From: Hyphomicrobiales bacterium
Lineage (GTDB): Bacteria > Pseudomonadota > Alphaproteobacteria > Rhizobiales > Xanthobacteraceae
Direction: 5' to 3'
Assembly: GCA_003169835.1 (NCBI GenBank)
Contig: PNAI01000027.1
Span: 83,241-147,240, forward strand
DNA length: 64,000 bases
This document shows, one piece after another, positions 35,944-44,229 of the stretch. The notes under the pieces are model-generated. The model saw only the letters and a program-made list of their open reading frames with translations, searched no databases and was not told the origin of the DNA. Position 1 is the first letter of the stretch. Each line of letters opens with the position of its first letter. A program made the position numbers and the translations under genes.

Positions 35944-36993
35944 TCAGTTGGAGAGCGTGAAGATTGCCTTACCGCTGGCATCCTTGATCTGTGCCGTCCA
36001 CACGTTTTGAATCGCGCTGACAACATTCTTGGGCAGGGGAACATAGTCGAGGTCTTCGGCCATCTTGCTGCCTTTGGCGTAGGCCCAGGCGAAATACTTC
36101 AGCGCCTCACTGGCCGCCGCCGCATCTTGCGGCTGTTTGTACATCAGGATGAAGGTCGCACCCGCGATTGGCCATGTTGCCGCACCTGGCTGATCGGTGA
36201 GAATCACGTAAAAGTTTTCCGCCTTTTCCCAGTCCGCATTTGCAGCGGCAGCTTGGAACGATGCGGCGTTGGGTGCGACAGTCTTGCCGTCCTTGTTGAT
36301 CATATTGACTACTGTAAGGTTGTTCTGCTTCGCATACGCATATTCGACGTAGCCAATCGCACCTTTGGTGTTGGCGACATTTTGAGCCACACCCTCATTA
36401 CCCTTGGCGCCGATACCAACTGGCCACTCGACCGACGTATTAGCACCCACCTTGCTCTTCCAATCGGCGCTGACTTTCGACAGGTAGTCGGCCCAGATGA
36501 AGGTCGTGCCCGAACCGTCCGAACGATGGACGACGACAATCGGTTGACCCGGCAGTTTCGCGTCCGGGTTCAGCTTCTTGATTGCCGCGTCGTCCCAGCT
36601 TTTGATCTCTCCCAAATAAATCTTCGCAAGGGTTGGGCCATCAAACTTGAGGTCGCCGGACTTGATACCCTCAATGTTCACGACCGGGATGTCGCCGCCA
36701 ATCACGGTCGGAAATTGGATCATACCGTCCTTTGTAAGATTTGCAGGCGTGAGCGGCATATCGGATGCGCCGAAGGTCACTGTCTTATTTTGAATCTGCT
36801 TGATGCCGCCGCCGGAGCCAATCGACTGATAGTTGATGCCGATGCCGGTCTCTTTCTTATACGCGTCGCCCCATTTGGCGTAGATCGGGTAGGGGAACGT
36901 GGCACCGGCACCGGAAATATCGGCAGCGGCGGCTGGAAGCAGCGTTGCGGCGGCAAGGATGCCGACAGCAACAAAGGTCTTCATGTGTTTCAT
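35944..36993 (-). CDS. pstS: Phosphate ABC transporter substrate-binding protein
   Basis: The 349-residue periplasmic protein has a signal peptide (about 1-24). The mature part begins DISGAGATFPYPIYAKWGDAY, the PstS opening, then SIGSGGGIKQI and FGASDMPLT for phosphate contacts, VVVHRSDGSGTTFIWADYLS (binding Arg, Asp and Ser) and GAIGYVEYAYA. It captures orthophosphate at high affinity. The gene is solitary: a strong terminator follows and no pstC/A/B, phoU or phoB is nearby, so the permease must be encoded elsewhere. A Pho box about 200 nt upstream indicates PhoB control. Confidence 0.95.
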   Translation of the reverse strand: MKHMKTFVAVGILAAATLLPAAAADISGAGATFPYPIYAKWGDAYKKETGIGINYQSIGSGGGIKQIQNKTVTFGASDMPLTPANLTKDGMIQFPTVIGGDIPVVNIEGIKSGDLKFDGPTLAKIYLGEIKSWDDAAIKKLNPDAKLPGQPIVVVHRSDGSGTTFIWADYLSKVSADWKSKVGANTSVEWPVGIGAKGNEGVAQNVANTKGAIGYVEYAYAKQNNLTVVNMINKDGKTVAPNAASFQAAAANADWEKAENFYVILTDQPGAATWPIAGATFILMYKQPQDAAAASEALKYFAWAYAKGSKMAEDLDYVPLPKNVVSAIQNVWTAQIKDASGKAIFTLSN

Positions 36994-37188
36994 TTGTTCG
37001 CTCCTGTTATTGTTATCGTGAAACGCTACGCCGCCGCAGATGCGGGACCGGCAGCGGCATCCTCAAGATTTGTTCGAAATACCGGTTACGCAGATACTCT
37101 GGCTCGTATTGTGGCTCGGCCGGCCAACTTTTATCACCGCACCATGCCGGAGCCGCCGTGATCTCTACACTCGCCATGTCATCGTTCT

Positions 37189-37217
37189 ATGACCGGTAAA
37201 TGACAGGCACATGACAG
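37189..37217 (-). promoter_or_regulatory. Pho box upstream of pstS
   Basis: Read on the minus strand, the sequence gives CTGTCAT (37217-37211), GTGC, CTGTCAT (37206-37200), TTAC, CGGTCAT (37195-37189). These are three 7-mers at 11-nt periodicity, matching the PhoB consensus of CTGTCAT direct repeats spaced by 4 nt. The first two copies are perfect. The 396-nt intergenic region containing it is otherwise free of genes. Phosphate starvation should induce pstS from here. Confidence 0.88.
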
Positions 37218-37297
37218 TGAAAGTGAACGGCGGAATTAACTAAAAATTTCTTGTGCAAAAAATAGCGCGATGTGTACGCGCGCGCCGCGTCCACGCG

Positions 37298-37315
37298 CCG
37301 TCATAAAACTTTCAT
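37298..37315 (+). promoter_or_regulatory. Second Pho-box-like site, opposite orientation
   Basis: On the plus strand CCGTCAT-AAAA-CTTTCAT (37298-37315) matches the E. coli Pho box at 16 of 18 positions, including the AAAA spacer. It points away from pstS toward the 3' end of the lysR gene and has no obvious target gene on the plus strand. It might act with the first box as a distant PhoB site or drive an unannotated transcript. Confidence 0.55.
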
Positions 37316-37389
37316 ATTGGGGCCAAGCACAAGACCGCGCGCAGGAATATGCTTGGCGGCGATAAAGCTCGAGCGAAGCCGGACGCGGG

Positions 37390-38328
37390 CTAGTTCAATG
37401 CCGCCCCATCTTCGGCGCTCAATTGGGCCATGGCATTGCTGACGGCAATCGGCGACGCGCCGTGCCATTTAATTCGCATCGCTTCGCGCACGAGGGCCCC
37501 GACGGCCGGCGAATGCGGCCGGCCGCGTACCGTGACCAGATTCACATCGCGCCAGAGTTCCGGCTCGATCAGCGGTCTTGCGACCACGCCTGAGTAATTC
37601 ACGCTGCTCTCGGCCATAAAGCCGAAACCCGCGCCCGCAGCGATCATCGCCAAGATCCAATCGTCGCGCTCGCTCCGGAACACGGTTTTGAATTCGACGT
37701 CATCGAGCTGTGGCATGACGTGACCGTTGAATTCACAATTGATCCGGTTGATGTATTTCTCGCCGTTGAGATCCTTGGACATGATCGCGTTTTTGCCCGC
37801 GAGGCGATGCTTGACCGATAACACGATCATCATCTGCTCCCGGTACAACGGCAGCACATGCAGGCGGTCGTTGGCTTCGCCCGGCAGCGCATAGATCGCG
37901 ACCTCGATTTCGCCCTCGAGCAAGCGCCGTTGCAGTTCTGCTGCGCTGGAATCGGTCAGTTCCAGTTCGACGTTTGGATAGCGCGTCTGGATCGAGGCCA
38001 TGAGCTCGGTCAGATGGATGGGCGCGATCGTGCACATCACCCCGAGATTGAGCGACATCGTCTTCGGCTTGGCGAGCTCCTGCGCGAGGCGTTTCACGGC
38101 CTGCGATTCATCGTAGACCTGCTGAAGGTGCGGCCGCACGATGCGGCCGAGTTCGGAAAGATGCGTATTCGCCCGCTCGCGGTGAAACAGAGGCCCGCCA
38201 AGCTCGGCCTCGAGCATCTTGATGGCGCGCGTCAGCGATGGCTGAGCGACGTTGCACTTCTCGGCGGCCTTGGTGAAGTTCAATTCATCCCCCACGGCCA
38301 GGAAGTAGCGGACCTGATGCATCTCCAT
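37390..38328 (-). CDS. LysR-family transcriptional regulator
   Basis: The 312-residue protein has the N-terminal winged helix (MHQVRYFLAVGDELNFTKAAE, then VAQPSLTRAIKMLEAELGGPLFHRE) and a two-lobed effector domain with LNLGVMCTIAPIHL and LTDSSAAELQRRLLEGEIEVAIYA. Its gene is divergent from a small repeat-containing secreted protein gene across 107 nt, the most likely target by position. The N-terminus and effector domain resemble CbbR/OxyR-size members, but the inducer cannot be told. Confidence 0.9.
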   Translation of the reverse strand: MEMHQVRYFLAVGDELNFTKAAEKCNVAQPSLTRAIKMLEAELGGPLFHRERANTHLSELGRIVRPHLQQVYDESQAVKRLAQELAKPKTMSLNLGVMCTIAPIHLTELMASIQTRYPNVELELTDSSAAELQRRLLEGEIEVAIYALPGEANDRLHVLPLYREQMMIVLSVKHRLAGKNAIMSKDLNGEKYINRINCEFNGHVMPQLDDVEFKTVFRSERDDWILAMIAAGAGFGFMAESSVNYSGVVARPLIEPELWRDVNLVTVRGRPHSPAVGALVREAMRIKWHGASPIAVSNAMAQLSAEDGAALN

Positions 38329-38435
38329 AGCGCGCCTCTATCGACTCTATAGCCAACCGGTATTTCAAACCCGCCATCAAAGTAAATAGAACCCGTGGCG
38401 AGCAAACAAGCTCACCATGAAACAGGAGATTTGCC

Positions 38436-38873
38436 ATGAACAAGACCCTTATCGCACTGTCCGCCGCCGCCCTCTTCGGCTCCGTTTCGGCCTCCCTGGC
38501 CTACGAAGTCCCCGAGAACAAGATCGGCGATCGTTATCCGGCCCTCGAGCAGACCTACACGCCGACCACGGCGCGGACCGTTGGTGGTACTGTGATGCCG
38601 CGCGTCTGGCACAGCCAGACCACGACGGCCGAAGCCCCCGAGAACAAGATCGGCGACCGCTTCCCGGCCCTCGAGCAAGCCTACCAGCCGGTCGCGGCGG
38701 CCAAAGTGGCGGTCCGCAAAGTGATGCACCGCCAGGCAATGTACGGCTACGAGGCGCCCGAGAACAAAATTGGGGACCGGTTTCCGTTCCTCGAGCAGAC
38801 CTACGCGGCAAAGAGCGTATCCAATGGTCACGTGATGGCCGTGCCGATCAACAAGCATGCCAAAAAGGTCTGA
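38436..38873 (+). CDS. Secreted protein with three near-identical PENKIGDR repeats
   Basis: The 145-residue protein has a signal peptide (about 1-22, ending ASLA). The mature part has three 17-residue repeats: VPENKIGDRYPALEQTY (25-41), APENKIGDRFPALEQAY (67-83) and APENKIGDRFPFLEQTY (107-123), spaced 42 and 40 residues apart by unlike, basic linkers. The DNA encoding the repeats differs mostly at third positions, so the repeat is under protein-level selection. The gene has a good AGGAG site, a terminator after it, and sits divergent from a LysR gene. The function is unknown to me; a periplasmic binding or scaffold role is possible. Confidence 0.8.
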   Translation: MNKTLIALSAAALFGSVSASLAYEVPENKIGDRYPALEQTYTPTTARTVGGTVMPRVWHSQTTTAEAPENKIGDRFPALEQAYQPVAAAKVAVRKVMHRQAMYGYEAPENKIGDRFPFLEQTYAAKSVSNGHVMAVPINKHAKKV

Positions 38874-38941
38874 GACACTTCTGGACCTGGAGAGAATGCG
38901 GCCGGTTTGCGAAACACGAAAAGCACTTCGACCACATCAAC

Positions 38942-38973
38942 AAGCGGTCGGCCCTCGGGCCGGCCGCTTTTTT
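38942..38973 (+). terminator. Rho-independent terminator after the repeat protein gene
   Basis: AAGCGGTCGGCCC (38942-38954) pairs with GGGCCGGCCGCTT (38957-38969), a 13-bp GC-rich stem with one G-U pair and a 2-nt loop, followed by a run of T. It lies about 70 nt past the stop of the secreted repeat protein. Confidence 0.88.
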
Positions 38974-39101
38974 CATGTGCTGCAATTCAAGCCGCAAATC
39001 GCCGAAATTTCCGAGACATCGCGCGACTTTGCGGGATATAGGAGACTTGGCGGGATATAGGAATTGACACGTCTTCCGAAGAGGCACGGGATCCAATCTC
39101 A

Positions 39102-41069
39102 ATGGCATCGTCCGTCAACGCCGCTTTCTGCGCGACTGTGGCATGCGCATTTTGGCCGTTGCTGGGATACGCCCTCGCCCGCCACCTGTTCCCGCGCGCA
39201 CTGGCGGTCGGCTCGGCGCCGATCCTCGGTTGGGCGGTGTACAATGCCGCCACGCTGCCGATCTTCATACAGGTGGGATTTTCCCCGACGGTAGTGACAA
39301 CGACTGCGCTGATCGTCGCGATTATGAGTTGCGCTTCGATCTTCACGTTCTATCGAAAAACCGGCTCGGAACACGGCGCGACGATCCCAGCCTGGGCCTA
39401 TGTGGCGGCGGCCGTTCTTGCGCTGGTGCCGGCTGCCGCCATCGCACCGAAATTTGCGGCAGATGCCGTGCAGCTTGCCGATCCGATTTTCGATCATTCG
39501 AAAGTGGCGATGATCGACGCGATGACGCGGCTCGGGCTGCCGCCGGTCAATCCCATCTTCGGGGAAATCGGCGGGCCGAGCCGACTTGCCTACTACTACC
39601 TGTATTACTTCAGCGCGGCGCAGCTTGCGCTGTCGCTCAAGGTGAGCGGCTGGGAAGCCGACATCGCGATGACGTGGTATTCGGCTTTTGCGTCGCTGAG
39701 CCTAACGATGGGTCTCGCGGTCTGGCTCAGCCAGCGATCCTTTGCCGCAATCTGGGTCGTCATCCTGGCGTGCGGGACGTCGGTGCGCGCGACGCTCGTG
39801 CTGGCGTTCGGCAACATTGATCCGTTGCTGGCGTCTTCCACGGGCTTCTCCGGCTGGCTGTTCCAGGCGGCGTGGGTCCCCCAGCATCTGGCGTCGGCAT
39901 CGTGCGTGATGGTGGCGATGCTGCTGCTGAGCCAATACGCCTACCTGCCGAGCGGAGCGTTGCTCGCGACACTGACCCTGGTGGTGGTCGCCGGATTTGA
40001 AAGCTCGACGTATGTGGGCGGTGTTACTTTCGCCATCGCCGCGCTCGCCGCGGTCCCGATCCTGCTGCTCAAAATCGATCGCGCGCGGCGCCTGCGCTTC
40101 GTGCTCGGACTGGCTGCGGCAGCCGTGCTGGCCATTGCGCTTGCCGCACCTTTCCTGCTCGATCAATTTGCAACCGTGGGCGCGGGTGCGCCGGTTGTCA
40201 TTCATCATTTCGAAGTGCTCGGCGAACAATTTCCGTTATCATTTCGCCGCATGCTGGATTTGCCGGCCTACTGGCTCGTTCTGCTGCCGATTGAATTTCC
40301 GGCGACCTATTTTGCGGGTGCGATCGCGCTTGCAATCATGCTCTTCATTTTCAAAACTGGGCCGGAGAGATTTGCCGTGACCGCGCTGGCGTTGGCTGCC
40401 ACGACCGGGCTGGTCATCTCGTGGCTGCTGGTCAGCACGCTCGGGAACAACAACGATCTGGGGCTGCGCGCCGTGCTTCCGGCTGCGATGATCCTGATAG
40501 CCGCTACCGCGGCGGGAATGATGCTGCAGCGCGGACGCGTGACCATTGCGGTCATTGCCATCGCCGGGCTCGTGCTCAGCGTGCCCGATCTGACACACAC
40601 GATTTGGTACAACTTCGCGGGAAATTCGACGCCGGCGGGACAAGTGTTCGCGCAGACGCCAGAGCTGTGGGCCGCAGTGCGCCGGCACGCACCACCGGAT
40701 GCCCGTGTCGGCAACAACCCGCTTTTCCTCAACGCGATGACGCCGTGGCCGGTCAATATTACCTGGGCGTTGCTGGCCAATCGCAATTCGTGTTTCGCCG
40801 GCCTAGAACTCGCTATCGCCTATGCGCCGCTCATACGCGCACGGCGCGAGGCGATCAATGCGCAGTTTATTCGCGTATTCGACGGCCAAGGCACGCCGGA
40901 AGACATCGACGAGATGGCGACGAAATACGGCTGCGATGTTGTCGTCATCACGACCCAGGACAAGGCCTGGGACAAAGAGCCGTTCGGGTCGAATGCGAAT
41001 TATCGTCTGGTGGAAGAGCGCAAGGACCAGTGGCGGATCTATACGCTGGCGCCGGGCGTCAAGCGGTGA
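39102..41069 (+). CDS. Large polytopic membrane protein with YYY-like motif (GT-C-like, DUF2298-like)
   Basis: The 655-residue protein has about 12-14 hydrophobic helices. A loop after the fourth helix carries DHSKVAMIDAMTRLGLPPVN followed by SRLAYYYLYYFSAAQLAL, a pattern resembling the YYY motif of DUF2298-type membrane proteins and GT-C glycosyltransferases. The roughly 140 C-terminal residues are soluble, with DDGCDVVVIT-like sequence typical of the periplasmic domain of such proteins. A role in transferring sugars from a lipid carrier is possible but unproven. It stands alone on the plus strand, near other sugar-related genes. Confidence 0.72.
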   Translation: MASSVNAAFCATVACAFWPLLGYALARHLFPRALAVGSAPILGWAVYNAATLPIFIQVGFSPTVVTTTALIVAIMSCASIFTFYRKTGSEHGATIPAWAYVAAAVLALVPAAAIAPKFAADAVQLADPIFDHSKVAMIDAMTRLGLPPVNPIFGEIGGPSRLAYYYLYYFSAAQLALSLKVSGWEADIAMTWYSAFASLSLTMGLAVWLSQRSFAAIWVVILACGTSVRATLVLAFGNIDPLLASSTGFSGWLFQAAWVPQHLASASCVMVAMLLLSQYAYLPSGALLATLTLVVVAGFESSTYVGGVTFAIAALAAVPILLLKIDRARRLRFVLGLAAAAVLAIALAAPFLLDQFATVGAGAPVVIHHFEVLGEQFPLSFRRMLDLPAYWLVLLPIEFPATYFAGAIALAIMLFIFKTGPERFAVTALALAATTGLVISWLLVSTLGNNNDLGLRAVLPAAMILIAATAAGMMLQRGRVTIAVIAIAGLVLSVPDLTHTIWYNFAGNSTPAGQVFAQTPELWAAVRRHAPPDARVGNNPLFLNAMTPWPVNITWALLANRNSCFAGLELAIAYAPLIRARREAINAQFIRVFDGQGTPEDIDEMATKYGCDVVVITTQDKAWDKEPFGSNANYRLVEERKDQWRIYTLAPGVKR

Positions 41070-41084
41070 CGCATCAGCGCGGCG

Positions 41085-41876
41085 TCAGATGCCGGCGAAC
41101 CAATTGAAGCCCTGCTTGTGCCAGAACGTGTCGGGGAAGGTGTTGGTCACCTCGATCGCCGTGATCCATTTCGCGTTCTTGAACCCGAGCTTGGTGCCCA
41201 TGCGCAGGCGCAGCGGAAATCCGAACGGATCGGCGATGGTCTGCTTGGCGTATTTGGTCGCCAGGATCGTCTGCGGATGCAGCGCGGTCGCCATGTCGAT
41301 GCTTTCGGTGTAGTCGTCGGCGCATTTGAATGCGATGTATTTGGCCGTCAGATCGGCGCCGATGCGCTCGAGGAATTTGCGCAGGCTCACGCCGGACCAT
41401 TGTCCGATGTAATCCCAGCCTTCCACGCAGATGTGTTTGACGATCAACTCCTGTTCGGGCAATTCGTAGATCTGTTGCGCCGTCCAAGCGCGCTTGTCCG
41501 CGATGAGGCCGGCCAATTCCAGTTTCCAGGTTGCGCCGTCGAGCGGTTTGACGTCCTCGACATCGTAATAAGCGTTGAAACGCGGGGGCTTTACGACCTG
41601 CGCTTCCGAATAGGTCGGCGCGAGATGGCCGGGCCGGAATATCGCCGCTTGCACGCGGTCGTTCCAATACGACACCGCCCGCAACACACTCTGCACGGAA
41701 TCGGCCTCGCTGACGTCGCAGCCGGTCAGCATGGAGAGAGCGCCGAGGCTCACCGCGCCGCGCAGCACGTTGCGGCGGTTGATGTCGTCAACCAGCGACT
41801 GATTGGCTTTGAGCGCGCCCTGGTCGACCCCTTTCGCGGGGCGGAAAATGGACGAGGTGGGCGTTCTGATCGACAT
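41085..41876 (-). CDS. MsrP/YedY-like molybdopterin oxidoreductase with Tat lipoprotein signal
   Basis: From the ATG at MSIRTPTSS the product has 263 residues. A twin-arginine motif NRRNVLRG (33-40) is followed by a hydrophobic stretch and lipobox LTGC (C53), so it is probably exported folded and lipid-anchored. The sulfite-oxidase-fold core follows; C150 in KHICVEGWDYIGQW is the expected Mo ligand, as in YedY. MsrP reduces methionine sulfoxide in periplasmic proteins; other relatives have different substrates. The start lies 11 nt after the stop of the cytochrome b gene, so the two form a unit. Confidence 0.85.
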   Translation of the reverse strand: MSIRTPTSSIFRPAKGVDQGALKANQSLVDDINRRNVLRGAVSLGALSMLTGCDVSEADSVQSVLRAVSYWNDRVQAAIFRPGHLAPTYSEAQVVKPPRFNAYYDVEDVKPLDGATWKLELAGLIADKRAWTAQQIYELPEQELIVKHICVEGWDYIGQWSGVSLRKFLERIGADLTAKYIAFKCADDYTESIDMATALHPQTILATKYAKQTIADPFGFPLRLRMGTKLGFKNAKWITAIEVTNTFPDTFWHKQGFNWFAGI

Positions 41877-41887
41877 ATTATGGCTGC

Positions 41888-42571
41888 CTAGTTGGTCGCT
41901 TTGATTTCGGTCGCATCGGTTGCGATAGATGGTCCGTCCTCGAGCTTCGGTCCACCAGTCAGCATGGCGAGCAGCGACTGCGGCACCAGCAGTGCCAGCG
42001 CTACATGCACAACCAGAAACAACACGAACGCCGTCATGCACAGGAAATGCACGAGGCGTGCGGTCTGAAAATCGTAGAACAATGCGGTCAGTTCGGAGAA
42101 CTGCACCGGCTTCCAGATGGTAAGGCCGGACAGCACGGTGAGGATGCCGACCAGAATGATGCCGAGATAGAGCATTTTCTGCACGGCGTTGTAATGCGTG
42201 AGATCGTCGTGCTTGAGACGAAATGTCAGAGCGTCGCCGACGGTCGCGATGATGTCGCGCACCGAAAGGGGGAAAAGTTTTTGCTTAAACCGCCCGGAGA
42301 AAATGCCGTAGGTCAGATAGGCAATCCCGTTGAGCGCGAAAATCCACATGCCGAGGAAATGCCATTGCAGGCCGTGCTGCGCCCATTTTCCGAGCGTGAT
42401 CGCTTCCGGAAAATGTAGCCAGCCGAAGATCACTTCGTCGTTGTAAATCTTCCAGCCGCTGGTGATCATGATGAGCACCGCAACCGCGTTGGTCCAATGC
42501 ATGATGCGCACAGGCAGCGGATGAAGGCGGCGCGGATGGCGAGCATTTGAATTGACGTCTGAGTTTGACAT
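41888..42571 (-). CDS. Cytochrome b561/b-type membrane subunit partnering the Mo-oxidoreductase
   Basis: The 227-residue protein has four or five helices with heme-ligating histidines in the expected places: RIMHWTNAVAVLIMI near the start, GLQWHFLGMW and a final VHFLCMTAFVLFLVVHVAL. This is the Ni/Fe-hydrogenase-type cytochrome b (formate dehydrogenase gamma-like) fold, not MsrQ itself. It would carry electrons between quinone and the periplasmic Mo-enzyme encoded immediately downstream. Confidence 0.87.
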   Translation of the reverse strand: MSNSDVNSNARHPRRLHPLPVRIMHWTNAVAVLIMITSGWKIYNDEVIFGWLHFPEAITLGKWAQHGLQWHFLGMWIFALNGIAYLTYGIFSGRFKQKLFPLSVRDIIATVGDALTFRLKHDDLTHYNAVQKMLYLGIILVGILTVLSGLTIWKPVQFSELTALFYDFQTARLVHFLCMTAFVLFLVVHVALALLVPQSLLAMLTGGPKLEDGPSIATDATEIKATN

Positions 42572-42700
42572 CTAGAGTATTCCGCAAATGTTGGAATCAC
42601 GCGCTCACGCGAAGGCCGAACAGTACGTTTGCTCAGAACGCTTCGCAAGAAGGACTTCACCACATATTCGCGTGAGAAACGTACACGGGGGAATCACGCA

Positions 42701-43180
42701 ATGCTGATGCAAGTCATCGCCATCGGCTTAGGCGCTCTGGTGAGCGGGGCCGCGCCGGGCGCACGCAGTCCGGCCGCGCCCACGCTCGTCGCGCAAATCG
42801 AGGCCCCCAAAAGCGAAGCCACGGAACAGCCAGCCACGCCGGAAGAAAAAATGCGCCGGCGGTGGCCGCAGCCGGTGCGGGTCGGAGACCTCATTGGCCT
42901 GCCCGTGCTTGACGATGACGACAGCACGCTCGGCCATGTCCGGCAGGTGGTGCGCACGCCGGAAGGAAAAATCTCGCTCATCGTTTCCTATGGCGGCTGG
43001 TTCGGCTGGGGGTCGCGGCCGGTTGCTGTCCCGATCGAAGTTGTCGCGATCCTGGCGCGGCAGATCGCCGCGCTCGATATGCCGCCGCGCGAATTCGCGG
43101 CTGCGCCGACCTGGCAGGGGACGGGCGCGCAGGTCCTGCCGCATGACGAGACCATTCAAATCGCGCTTGGCCGGCGCTGA
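42701..43180 (+). CDS. PRC-barrel domain protein, exported
   Basis: The 159-residue protein has a short hydrophobic N-terminus (about 1-22), then a Pro/Ala/Glu-rich linker. A PRC-barrel domain runs from about 58: VRVGDLIGLPVLDDDDSTLG followed by HVRQVVRTPEGKISLIVSYG. PRC-barrels occur in photosynthetic reaction centre H subunits and RimM, but stand-alone exported forms have no fixed role. The gene is divergent from the cytochrome b/Mo-oxidoreductase pair. Confidence 0.82.
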   Translation: MLMQVIAIGLGALVSGAAPGARSPAAPTLVAQIEAPKSEATEQPATPEEKMRRRWPQPVRVGDLIGLPVLDDDDSTLGHVRQVVRTPEGKISLIVSYGGWFGWGSRPVAVPIEVVAILARQIAALDMPPREFAAAPTWQGTGAQVLPHDETIQIALGRR

Positions 43181-43349
43181 ATGCAGGCTGAACGTTCACA
43201 ACATAGTGAAGCCTGTAACGCTTTGTTGTTTTCGGACTTACGAAGAGTCAGGCGGAGTTGATTGACCGTTTGCCAATCATACGCCCAAGGAATCTCCCGC
43301 GCCCCACTTTTGACGGTATCATTGTAGATCGTCCCAAGTGGAGCGACGC

Positions 43350-44186
43350 ATGAATGATTCCGCCGGAATAAAAAAATACGAAGGTGTCAGCGCGAATGCT
43401 CGTCGCGATGCACTTTCGGATTCAGCAACACCGGGTTGCGGCATCGCGGTCATGGCAAAGGCTTCGGTGCCGGGACGCGCCAAGACGCGTTTGGTGCCGC
43501 CACTCACGTTCGATGAAGCGGCGGCGTTCAATACGGCCTTCCTGCAAGACGTGACAGACAATCTACTGCTCGCGGGCCGTCACACCGGCATCACGGGCTA
43601 CGCGGCCTTCGGCCCGCCGGGCTCGGAGGCGTTTTTTCGCCGCATGTTGCCCGCGGGGATCGGCCTGATCGACGCATGGCTGCCGAATTTCGGCGATTGC
43701 CTGTTATTCACGATCCAGGAAATTCTGGCACGCGGACACAGCGCGGCCGTCGTGCTCAATTCCGACAGCCCCACATTGCCGACATCGTTGCTGGTAGAGA
43801 CCGCCGAAGTGCTTGCGCGTCCGGGCGATCGCGCCGTGCTTGGCCCCTCCAGCGACGGCGGATATTATTTGCTGGGTTTGAAAACCGCCCATCGGCGGAT
43901 GTTCGAAGACATCGCCTGGAGTACGGAGCGGGTTGCGGAACAGACACTCGAGCGCGCCAGGGACATTAATCTCGACGTTCATATGCTGCCGGTTTGGTAC
44001 GACGTCGACGATGTCGAGAGCTTGCGAACACTGCGAGCCGAGCTTGGCGCGCCTGGCCGGTTCAATTCACGGTTCGGCCATTACGATGCCCGGCACACCG
44101 CCGCATTGATGGACCGGCTTTGCCGGGAGGTGGACTTTGCGCGCCGCATTGGCGGGCTTATGCAGCTCGAGGAGTTGCGCGCATGA
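43350..44186 (+). CDS. DUF2064/TIGR04282-family transferase
   Basis: The product has 278 residues from the ATG at MNDSAGIKKY, which follows a GGAG site; an upstream GTG would add four residues. The fold is a GT-A nucleotidyl/glycosyltransferase: MAKASVPGRAKTRLVPPLT (the family motif), NSDSPTLPTSLL as the metal-binding segment, and GPSSDGGYYLLGLK. In other genomes this family is named in arsenosugar biosynthesis, where its exact role is unsettled. It is the first of three closely packed genes with a radical SAM enzyme and a GT2, suggesting one small biosynthetic pathway. Confidence 0.82.
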   Translation: MNDSAGIKKYEGVSANARRDALSDSATPGCGIAVMAKASVPGRAKTRLVPPLTFDEAAAFNTAFLQDVTDNLLLAGRHTGITGYAAFGPPGSEAFFRRMLPAGIGLIDAWLPNFGDCLLFTIQEILARGHSAAVVLNSDSPTLPTSLLVETAEVLARPGDRAVLGPSSDGGYYLLGLKTAHRRMFEDIAWSTERVAEQTLERARDINLDVHMLPVWYDVDDVESLRTLRAELGAPGRFNSRFGHYDARHTAALMDRLCREVDFARRIGGLMQLEELRA

Positions 44187-44229
44187 GTGCGCGACCTTTT
44201 CCACAGCAACCGTTCAAGAGATAGATTTC

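Noticed and set aside
38436..38873. Tandem DNA repeats arising by slippage in the repeat protein
   Set aside because: Linkers between units are unrelated and units differ mostly silently, so this is an old protein repeat, not recent DNA slippage.
41085..41876. SoxC sulfane dehydrogenase, because of the nearby sox genes
   Set aside because: The protein is about 260 residues with MsrP/YedY-like motifs and a lipobox, and its partner is a b-type cytochrome; SoxC is larger and pairs with SoxD.
44137..44229. Longer N-terminus for the radical SAM protein
   Set aside because: It would overlap the end of the DUF2064 gene by about 50 nt and adds Cys/Arg-rich sequence with no homology; the ATG at 44230 is better.
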